This document shows positions 1 to 6,444 of a stretch of DNA of 7,479 bases, in pieces. Source of the DNA: Actinotalea sp. (GTDB lineage: Bacteria; Actinomycetota; Actinomycetes; Actinomycetales; Cellulomonadaceae); NCBI GenBank assembly GCA_014360395.1, contig JACIXM010000114.1:1-7479 (forward strand), read 5' to 3'. The translations under genes and the position numbers were made by a program. The notes under the pieces are model-generated. The model saw only the letters and a list, made by a program, of their open reading frames with translations. It ran no database searches and was not told the origin of the DNA. Every line of letters begins with the position of its first letter. Within the stretch, counting starts at the first letter, position 1.

Positions 1-58
1 TCAGGGGGTCGTGCTGTGCGTGGGGGTGGTGCTCAGGGGGTCGTGCTGTGCGCGGGGG
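1..58. repeat. Two-copy direct repeat, 32-bp period, downstream of STAS gene
   Basis: The first 20 bases of the window (TCAGGGGGTC followed by GTGCTGTGCG) recur exactly at 33-52. The match continues through the next six bases with a single T/C difference (position 21 against 53). The period is 32 bases. The array may continue to the left beyond the window edge. It lies just past the 3' end of the minus-strand STAS gene that stops at 73. Read on that strand, each unit ends in CCCCCTGA. No hairpin with a U-tract is visible, so a role as an intrinsic terminator is not supported. Function is unknown. Confidence 0.8.
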
Positions 59-72
59 AGATGCGCAGGGCG

Positions 73-561
73 TCAGGCGACGTCGTCAGGCTGCGGGCTC
101 GGGCGACCGCCGCGCCCACCGGGACCGATGGTCGGCAGGCCGTGGTCGTGCGCCGGCTCGGGCTCCTCGTCGGTGACGACCTCGAGCAGCTCGCCGATCC
201 GCGTCACCTCCAGGAGGAACCGCACGGTCTCGGGCGGGTGGAGGATCCGGGTCCGGGTGCCGGTCCGCGTGGCGACCCGCGCGAGGAAGGCGATCCCCGA
301 GGAGTCCATGAAGGTCACGTGCCGGGTGTCGATGTCGATCGGCAGGCCGGTGGCCTCCGCGTCCGACGTCGCCTCCTGCAGGTCGGGGCCGAGGTCCGCG
401 TCGATCTCGCCGGCGAGCACGATCCGGGTCCGCTGGTGCTCGACGATGACCTGGACCGACCCGGGCTGCGACTCCGGCACGGCGCCCGCGGTGGCCGGGC
501 TGTCCAAGAGCTCTGGGGCCTCGACGCGCTCGTCCGGCGTCTGACCGCTACCTTCCTGCAC
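73..561 (-). CDS. STAS-domain anti-sigma factor antagonist (SpoIIAA/RsbV-like)
   Basis: This 162-residue protein has a single STAS domain at about residues 36-132. The diagnostic loop is VTFMDSSGIAFL, with Asp86-Ser87-Ser88-Gly89. In SpoIIAA and RsbV the matching DS[ST]G loop carries the serine that the cognate HATPase kinase phosphorylates and a PP2C phosphatase dephosphorylates. Only the unphosphorylated form binds the kinase/anti-sigma partner. Here the loop is intact, so a switchable cytoplasmic antagonist is expected. It is longer than the usual 105-120 residues because of an acidic, Pro-rich N-terminal extension (about 35 residues) and a Gly/Pro-rich C-terminal tail (about 30). The start is GTG at 561, preceded on its strand by AGGGGAG (572-566) with a 4-base spacer. 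There is no in-frame ATG before Met85, which lies inside the domain. It is divergent from the PP2C-HATPase gene at 663, its most likely regulator. Which partner it captures (anti-sigma factor or other) cannot be told from here. Confidence 0.9.
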   Translation of the reverse strand: MQEGSGQTPDERVEAPELLDSPATAGAVPESQPGSVQVIVEHQRTRIVLAGEIDADLGPDLQEATSDAEATGLPIDIDTRHVTFMDSSGIAFLARVATRTGTRTRILHPPETVRFLLEVTRIGELLEVVTDEEPEPAHDHGLPTIGPGGRGGRPSPQPDDVA

Positions 562-662
562 GGCGCTCCCCTCGGTCGGTGGCCGTCACATGTCGGGCCT
601 CGGCCCATCAGCGGCCCGTCGTCGCAGGTGGCGTCCAAGCGAACGCTAGACGATGGTAGGGG
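562..662. promoter_or_regulatory. Divergent intergenic region between STAS and PP2C-HATPase genes
   Basis: This 101-base gap separates two genes read in opposite directions, so promoters for both should lie here or overlap it. Plus-strand TAGACG at 647-652 is a weak -10 candidate for the PP2C gene. It would give a very short or leaderless transcript, and I see no convincing -35. CGGGCC at 594-599 can pair with GGCCCG at 612-617 (6 bp, 12-base loop), a possible operator or stem. The stretch 581-599 resembles 3477-3495 upstream of the second STAS gene (15 of 19 positions identical, including CATGTCGGG). None of these elements is strong on its own. Confidence 0.4.
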
Positions 663-2840
663 ATGATGGTCAATCCACCGCCGGACGAGCTCGAGGCGGT
701 CCGCGATCGCGCGCTCCGCAGCACGGATGTCTCGTTCGTGCTGACGAGCGCCGCGCCGGGCAGCCCCGTCGTGTGGGTCAACGACGCCTTCACCCGGACG
801 ACCGGCTGGAGCCTGGCGGAGATCGTCGGGCAGCGCCCCAGCGTGCTGCACGGGCCCGGTACCGACCCGGCGACCACCCGGCGGATGGCGGAGGCCGTCG
901 CCGCCGGCCGGCGCATCACCGAGACGGTGCTCAACTACCGCAAGGACGGCACCCCGTTCTGGAACCAGGTCTCGCTCTCGCCGGTGGCGGACGACGACGG
1001 CGTCGTGCGGCACTGGGCCGGGATCCAGGTCGACGTCACGGAGCGGGTGGAGCACACCGGCGGCCTCGAGCGGTCCGTGGAGGAGGAGCGGCGGGCGCGG
1101 CGGAGCCTGGCCGTCGTGGCGCACGTCTCGCAGATCCTCGGTGACGTCGACGACCCGCACCTGCTGCGGGAGGTGGCGGGCCTGCTCGAGCAGGACCTCG
1201 TCGAGATGGCCGCGTACTTCCTCGACGAGGGCGGGCTGCGCGCCGTCGAGGGCATCTCCGCACCCGTGGCGGAGAGCGGGTCCACGCGACGCAACCGCCG
1301 ACTCCGGCCTGCCGACGACGTGCCGCGCGCCGCGCCGGACCTCGTGCAGCACCTCCTGGAGGGCGCGCTCGAGGGGCCGATCGAGGTGCCGCTCGACGGG
1401 GAGCCGGTCGGCGAGACGACGGCGTGGCTGGTGGAGCAGCTGCGAGCCCGGCTCGGTCGCGGGGAGCGCGCGGTGGCGGTCGTGCACCCCATCCCGGGCC
1501 GGCGGCGCACGCTCGGCGTGCAGGTGACGGTGCCGCACGGCGGGCGGGGCCTGGACCGGCTCGACGAGCACGAGCAGCTCGTCCTGCCGCTCATCGCCCG
1601 CCGGGTGGGGACGGTGGCCGACAACGTGCGGCTCTACGCGCGGGAGCACCGGCTCGCCGAGACGCTGCAGCGCGCGATGCTGCCGCAGCAGGCGGACGTG
1701 CGGGACCTGGACGTGTGGACGTACTACGCGCCCAGCTCGGGCCACGCCCAGGTGGGCGGCGACTGGTACGACGTGCTGGAGCCGGAGCCGGGGCAGGTCG
1801 CGGTCGTCGTCGGCGACGTCGTCGGGCACGACGTCGAGGCGGCCGCGGCGATGGGGCAGCTGCGCTCGGTGGTCCGCTCCTACGCGTTCGGCAGCCCGGA
1901 GCCGGCCCAGGTGCTCCGCCAGGTCGACCAGCTCGTGGCCGGCATGCAGGTCCCGCGGCCGGCGAGCCTCGTGCTCGTGACGCTGCAGCGGGACGAGGGC
2001 AGCGGCGGGTGGACCGCGGCGTACTCGCGAGCCGGGCACCTGCCCCCGCTGGTCGTGCGGGACGGGGAGGTCCTCCAGCTCGACGACGCCCGGGGTCCGA
2101 TGGTCGGGTTCGGCACCGGGGAGCGGTCCTCCAGCACCGTGGACCTCCGGCCGGGGGACGTGCTCGTCCTCTACACGGACGGCCTCATCGAGCGGCGTGA
2201 CCGCCGGATGCGGGACGGGCTCGAGGCCCTCGTCGAGACGGCGGCGGCGTTCGGCCGGCAGGACGCGGCGGGGGTGGGGGAGGACCTGCTGTCGCGCCTG
2301 GCCGACAGCCCGGAGGACGACGTCGCCGTCGTCGTCGTGCGCATCCCGGACCCAGAGGGCGACGGCCCGGGCGAGGGTCTCAGCCCGCGGGTGCGGCGCT
2401 GGTCGTTCCCGAGCGAGCCGGCGTCCATCGGCCGCGCGCGGCAGGCCGTGCTGCGCACCTGCGCGGCGTGGGGCATCCCCGGTGGGTCGAGCGCGGAGCT
2501 GGTGGTCTCCGAGCTCGTCGCCAACGCCGTGCTGCACGGCTGGGGCCACCTGCAGCTGCGGTTGTACGACACCGGCGACGGCGTGCGGATCGAGGTCGAG
2601 GACGCCAACCCGGCGCCGCCGGTCACGACGGACGGGCACGTCGGGAGGGTCGGCGGCTACGGGATGCGGATCGTCGAGCGGCTGGCGGACTGGGGCTGGC
2701 GACCGGCCGGCAGCGGCAAGCTCGTGTGGGCGCGCGTGCGCCCCGTCCCGATCACGGCGGCGCTCCGGACGACGACGCCGGGGGAGTGGGCCTCGGGCGG
2801 GAGCGCGACGTCGGGCTGGGAGGACCCGGACGCGCGGTGA
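663..2840 (+). CDS. PAS(LOV-like)-GAF-PP2C phosphatase-HATPase signalling protein
   Basis: This 725-residue soluble protein, with no membrane segments, combines sensor, phosphatase and kinase modules. Residues 22-128 form a LOV-like PAS domain: GTDPAT at 66-71, Asn91 in NYRKDG, FWN with Asn101, and Gln122 in IQVDVTE. Its LOV cysteine position is Pro59. Residues about 141-330 look like a GAF domain with a long, poorly conserved middle, leading into a helical linker (LAETLQRAMLP). Residues about 331-562 are a SpoIIE/RsbU-type PP2C phosphatase with all expected metal ligands: GGDWYD (Asp367, Asp370), GDVVGHD (Asp385), TDG (Asp506) and EDDVAV (Asp552/553). Residues about 578-692 are an RsbW-like HATPase with N-box SELVANAVLHG (Glu617, Asn621), an Asp647 G1-type box and GGYGMRIVE. 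The likely role is to dephosphorylate and/or phosphorylate STAS antagonists, the obvious candidates being the flanking proteins at 73-561 and 3007-3399. Tandem ATGs at 663 and 666 follow AGGGG (658-662). The 666 start has the better, though still short, spacing. The C-terminal 30 residues look disordered. The domain calls are firm; the substrate is inferred. Confidence 0.93.
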   Translation: MMVNPPPDELEAVRDRALRSTDVSFVLTSAAPGSPVVWVNDAFTRTTGWSLAEIVGQRPSVLHGPGTDPATTRRMAEAVAAGRRITETVLNYRKDGTPFWNQVSLSPVADDDGVVRHWAGIQVDVTERVEHTGGLERSVEEERRARRSLAVVAHVSQILGDVDDPHLLREVAGLLEQDLVEMAAYFLDEGGLRAVEGISAPVAESGSTRRNRRLRPADDVPRAAPDLVQHLLEGALEGPIEVPLDGEPVGETTAWLVEQLRARLGRGERAVAVVHPIPGRRRTLGVQVTVPHGGRGLDRLDEHEQLVLPLIARRVGTVADNVRLYAREHRLAETLQRAMLPQQADVRDLDVWTYYAPSSGHAQVGGDWYDVLEPEPGQVAVVVGDVVGHDVEAAAAMGQLRSVVRSYAFGSPEPAQVLRQVDQLVAGMQVPRPASLVLVTLQRDEGSGGWTAAYSRAGHLPPLVVRDGEVLQLDDARGPMVGFGTGERSSSTVDLRPGDVLVLYTDGLIERRDRRMRDGLEALVETAAAFGRQDAAGVGEDLLSRLADSPEDDVAVVVVRIPDPEGDGPGEGLSPRVRRWSFPSEPASIGRARQAVLRTCAAWGIPGGSSAELVVSELVANAVLHGWGHLQLRLYDTGDGVRIEVEDANPAPPVTTDGHVGRVGGYGMRIVERLADWGWRPAGSGKLVWARVRPVPITAALRTTTPGEWASGGSATSGWEDPDAR

Positions 2841-2854
2841 TTCCCGGGGGTCAG

Positions 2855-2990
2855 GTGATCCCGATGCCGGCTGACCTCGGATGCCGGCTGATCCCGCTGC
2901 CGGCTGATCCCGCTGGCTGATCCCGCTGCCGGCTGATCCCGCTGGCTGACCCCGGCTGGCGGCTGATCCCGCTGCCGGCTGATCCTGACC
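2855..2990. repeat. Imperfect tandem repeat, about nine TGA-bearing 13-17 bp units, in convergent gap
   Basis: Between the PP2C-HATPase stop (2840) and the convergent STAS stop (3007), about 136 bases are made almost wholly of GGCTGATCCCGCTGCC-like units. Exact or near-exact 16-base units alternate with 13-base units that lack the final GCC. TGA occurs at 2856, 2872, 2889, 2905, 2918, 2934, 2947, 2964 and 2980, with intervals of 16, 17, 16, 13, 16, 13, 17 and 16. Because the intervals are not multiples of three, stops fall in all plus-strand frames. Outer units have more substitutions than inner ones, as expected of an array growing by slippage. No stable hairpin with a U-tract is seen. The array fills the convergent gap and leaves no room for another gene. 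Confidence 0.88.
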
Positions 2991-3006
2991 GCCAGCTCCC
3001 GGCCCG

Positions 3007-3399
3007 TCAGCCCCGCTCGTCGCCGGGGTCGTCGCTGACCTGGAGCGACTCCTCGGCCTCCTGGCGCGCCGCCACCTGCTCGGCCGAGCACCGGTGGTCC
3101 CCGTCGATGCGGAAGAGGTCGAGCGCGCCGCAGACCTCCAGGACGAACAGGTCGCGGTCGTCGCAGCCGCGCAGCACCGTCGCGCCGCCGCGGCGGCGGC
3201 CCGCGTCGGCGAGCGAGATGAGGAACGCCGCGCCGGTGGAGTCCATGAACGTGACGCCGCACATGTCGACGACGAGCAGCTGGCGCCGCAGACCCGTCAC
3301 GCGGGCCGCGACCTCGGGGAACTGCTCCCGCGCGCCGAGATCGAGGTCACCGGAGATCACCAGGGTCGCCGTTGCCGACGACATCGCGATCTCGATCAT
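3007..3399 (-). CDS. STAS-domain anti-sigma factor antagonist (second copy)
   Basis: This 130-residue protein is a near-minimal STAS domain (about residues 2-105) with a short charged C-terminal tail rich in Glu and Asp. The phosphoacceptor loop is VTFMDSTGAAFL (Asp53-Ser54-Thr55-Gly56), the DSTG version found in RsbV, whereas the other STAS protein here has DSSG. The ending LFRID near residues 95-99 is also typical of the family. The start is ATG at 3399, fixed by AGGAGG (3413-3408) with an 8-base spacer. An in-frame ATG at 3423 would add eight residues but would place that ribosome site inside the gene. The gene converges on the PP2C-HATPase gene across a repeat array and is divergent from DUF3151. 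It is probably a second substrate of the same phosphatase/kinase. The two STAS proteins differ clearly outside the core loop, so they are not a recent duplication. Confidence 0.92.
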   Translation of the reverse strand: MIEIAMSSATATLVISGDLDLGAREQFPEVAARVTGLRRQLLVVDMCGVTFMDSTGAAFLISLADAGRRRGGATVLRGCDDRDLFVLEVCGALDLFRIDGDHRCSAEQVAARQEAEESLQVSDDPGDERG

Positions 3400-3407
3400 G
3401 CGAAAGG

Positions 3408-3413
3408 CCTCCT
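3408..3413 (-). promoter_or_regulatory. Ribosome binding site AGGAGG deciding the STAS start at 3399
   Basis: On the minus strand AGGAGG lies eight bases before the ATG at 3399. It is a perfect Shine-Dalgarno core with ideal spacing. This selects the 130-residue form over the longer reading from 3423. Confidence 0.85.
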
Positions 3414-3457
3414 GCCCTGCCATCGGCCCGTGCTGCCGTCGCGGACCGGAATCCCTG

Positions 3458-3496
3458 ACTGTAACCGCGGCCTCCGGGCCGGTGCATGTCGGGTCC
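3458..3496 (-). promoter_or_regulatory. Candidate promoter of the second STAS gene
   Basis: On the minus strand TACAGT (3463-3458) fits the TANNNT -10 consensus, one of very few AT-containing hexamers in this gap. Seventeen bases upstream lies TGCACC (3486-3481), a 3-of-6 match to TTGACA. It would give a leader of about 50 bases before the ATG at 3399. The -35 overlaps the stretch 3477-3495 that resembles 581-599 upstream of the other STAS gene. The assignment rests on sequence shape only. Confidence 0.38.
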
Positions 3497-3503
3497 GGAG
3501 GCA

Positions 3504-3510
3504 GGGGAGG
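3504..3510 (+). promoter_or_regulatory. Ribosome binding site GGGGAGG deciding the DUF3151 start at 3519
   Basis: GGGGAGG is followed by an 8-base spacer and ATG at 3519. An in-frame ATG at 3486 would add eleven residues and engulf this site. The shorter form, beginning MENLL, also matches the usual start of DUF3151 proteins. Confidence 0.8.
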
Positions 3511-3518
3511 ATGGGCCC

Positions 3519-3935
3519 ATGGAGAACCTGCTCGGCGGTCCGGAGCCCACGCGCCTCCCGGCCGACCACCCCGACGTCGCCGCCCGTGCCGCCGTGACGG
3601 CGGGCGCCGCCCCTCGCGACGCGGTGCCGGCCGAACCGGCGTCGTCACTGCTCTGGGCCCTGCTGGCCGAGGAGGCCCTCGCCCAGGACCCGGTCGCGGC
3701 GTACGCCTATGCCCGGACCGGGTACCACCGCGGTCTGGACGCGCTGCGCCGCGCGGGCTGGCGGGGCGCCGGCCCGATCCCCGCCGACCACGAGCCGAAC
3801 CAGGGCTTCCTCCGGGCGCTCCTGGCCCTGGCCGAGGCCGCGGACGCCATCGGGGAGACGGACGAGGCCGAGCGCTGCCGACGGTTCCTCGTGGACAGCG
3901 GCACGTCGGCCGACGAGGTCGCCGCGCTGCGCTGA
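3519..3935 (+). CDS. DUF3151 family protein
   Basis: This 138-residue soluble, Ala-rich, mostly helical protein matches what I know of the DUF3151 family of actinobacteria. Family-like features are an N-terminal LLGGPEPTRLP, a central SSLLWALLAEEAL helix, AYAYARTGYHRGLDALRRAGWRG-type sequence (about residues 62-84), the HEPNQGFLRALLAL stretch, and a helix-rich C-terminus. Length is normal for the family. No catalytic motif, signal peptide or membrane segment is visible, and the biochemical role is not known. DUF3151 genes commonly sit near purA (and fba) in actinobacteria, as here. purA starts 176 bases downstream on the same strand. The stop codon lies inside the first unit of a tandem repeat (3919-4000), so the last residues (AALR) are encoded by repeat sequence. 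The start is set by the ribosome site at 3504-3510. Confidence 0.88.
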   Translation: MENLLGGPEPTRLPADHPDVAARAAVTAGAAPRDAVPAEPASSLLWALLAEEALAQDPVAAYAYARTGYHRGLDALRRAGWRGAGPIPADHEPNQGFLRALLALAEAADAIGETDEAERCRRFLVDSGTSADEVAALR

Positions 3936-4000
3936 GTGGGTGCCGCGCTGCGCTGAGCGGGTGCGGCGCTGCGCTGACCGGTGCGGCGCTGCGCTGCGCG
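3919..4000 (+). repeat. Four-copy 20-21 bp tandem repeat spanning the DUF3151 stop codon
   Basis: Units at 3919-3939, 3940-3960, 3961-3980 and 3981-4000 share the core GCSGCGCTGCGCTGA. The first three carry TGA at 3933, 3954 and 3975, spaced exactly 21 bases, so they are in the same frame as the DUF3151 gene. In that frame the unit reads GAALR-stop again after the true stop. The fourth unit has CGC in place of TGA. The array occupies the first half of the DUF3151-purA gap. The remainder (4001-4111) holds only a candidate purA promoter and ribosome site. Confidence 0.85.
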
Positions 4001-4068
4001 GTGGCGGCGAGGTCGCAGCGCCGGCTCGGCCGCGGCGGACCGCGCCGGGCGCCGTCGTCGTGCTCCGG

Positions 4069-5398
<1,330 letters not shown>

Positions 5399-5457
5399 GC
5401 CGCTCCGGTGCTCGCCCGAGAGGTTCCCGGGGAGCCGGTCACGCGGCGAGCGGTGAC

Positions 5458-6420
5458 GTGGTGACCGGACCGGTGTGGGCGCCGGACGTGGCGGTGGACG
5501 AGCGGCTCGCCACCCACCTCGTCCGGACGCAGTTCCCCGAGCTGGCGGGGCTGCCCGTGCGGCGCTTCGCGGCGGGCTGGGACAACGCGGTGTTCAGCGT
5601 CGGTCCCGAGCTGCTGTTCCGCTTCGTCCACCGGGCGATCGCGGTCCCCCTCGCCGCCCGCGAGCTCGCGGTGCTGGGCGCGCTCGTCGGGCGCGGTGCC
5701 AGAGGGGCAGGGCCTCTGCCCCTGGCGGTCCCGGTGCCGCGGTACGTCGGCCGTCCCGTGCCCGAGTTCGAGCGCCCCTTCTGGGGAGCTGCGCGGCTCC
5801 CGGGGATGGAGCTCGCGGTCGCTCGGCTCGACGACGGCGCCCGGATCCCCCTTGCGGGAGCCGTTGGTCGGTTCCTGCGCGCCCTCCACGCCCCGGACCT
5901 GCGCGACGACGTCCTCCGGCGGGCCCGGCAGGTCGGCGTCGAGCTGCCGGTCGACCCGAACCGCCGCGGGGAGCCGGCCGCGTACCGCGACCGTGCGGTG
6001 GATCGCCTCCGGCGACTCCAGGAGCAGGGCGTGGACGTCGACCTGCCGGCGCTCATCGCCACGCTCGACCTGGCGGTCGACGTCGGGCCACGCACCGGCG
6101 AGCCGGTCCTGCTCCACGGGGACCTGCACCTGCGTCACCTGCTCGTCGACGCCCGCGGCGCGGCCAGCGGCGTCATCGACTGGGGCGACACCGGGCTGGG
6201 GGACCCGGCCGTCGACCTCATGATCGGGTACGCCGCCTTCGTCGGGGAGTCGCGCGAGGCGTTCCTCGCCGCCTACGGCCCGTTGCAGCAAGGCACAGCG
6301 GAGCGCGCGCGGGCCCTCGCCGTGCACGTCTGCGCGGCGCTCCTGGACAGCGTGCTCGCCGACGACGCCGCTGCGCTCGCCGACGAGGTGATCGCCGCGC
6401 TGGGGCGCGTCCTGCGGTAG
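5458..6420 (+). CDS. APH-family (kinase-like fold) small-molecule phosphotransferase
   Basis: This 320-residue protein has the aminoglycoside-phosphotransferase/choline-kinase fold. The N-lobe has AGWDNAVF (39-46) followed by FRFVHRAIAVPLAARELAVL, in which an Arg-rich strand stands where kinases usually have the ATP lysine. The catalytic loop is LLHGDLHLRHLLVD, with catalytic base Asp222. The metal-binding IDWGD (240-244, Asp241) and GDPAVDL follow. His227 occupies the place of the usual metal-binding Asn, a variant I associate with a common subfamily of actinobacterial and Bacillus phosphotransferases rather than with a dead enzyme. The substrate is unknown, and the fold alone does not make it a resistance gene. 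Tandem GTG codons at 5458 and 5461 are the only upstream in-frame starts I see, and the ribosome site is weak (GGCGAG at about 5445-5450). With 59 bases to purA, cotranscription is plausible. It is convergent with the HNH gene, with 24 bases between the stops. Confidence 0.87.
   Translation: MVTGPVWAPDVAVDERLATHLVRTQFPELAGLPVRRFAAGWDNAVFSVGPELLFRFVHRAIAVPLAARELAVLGALVGRGARGAGPLPLAVPVPRYVGRPVPEFERPFWGAARLPGMELAVARLDDGARIPLAGAVGRFLRALHAPDLRDDVLRRARQVGVELPVDPNRRGEPAAYRDRAVDRLRRLQEQGVDVDLPALIATLDLAVDVGPRTGEPVLLHGDLHLRHLLVDARGAASGVIDWGDTGLGDPAVDLMIGYAAFVGESREAFLAAYGPLQQGTAERARALAVHVCAALLDSVLADDAAALADEVIAALGRVLR
5698..5726 (+). other. Strong inverted repeat (hairpin) inside the phosphotransferase gene
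   Basis: GCCAG (5698-5702) pairs with CTGGC (5722-5726), and GGGCAG (5705-5710) pairs with CTGCCC (5716-5721). This leaves a two-base bulge (AG, 5703-5704) and a five-base loop. It makes eleven nearly all-G/C base pairs. The sequence encodes about residues 81-90 (ARGAGPLPLA), a loop-like stretch between the N-lobe helix and the next strand. There is no U-tract after it. Function is unknown; it may be a chance product of base composition or a small palindromic insertion. Confidence 0.6.
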
Positions 6421-6444
6421 CCGCTGCCCCAGCTGCCCGTCTCC

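Noticed and set aside
315..2639. Very long minus-strand open frame opposite the PP2C-HATPase gene
   Set aside because: Its translation is Arg/Pro/His-rich low-complexity sequence with no family match. It is the GC-driven shadow of a well-conserved plus-strand gene.
2855..2990. CRISPR array
   Set aside because: Units are 13-17 bases, contiguous and without spacers. There are no cas genes nearby.
5458..6420. Aminoglycoside resistance gene
   Set aside because: It shares the fold and the HGDLH/DWGD motifs only. The subfamily features and the housekeeping setting give no support for a resistance role.
6421..6444. Intrinsic terminator between the convergent phosphotransferase and HNH genes
   Set aside because: The 24-base gap has no stable hairpin and no U-tract on either strand.
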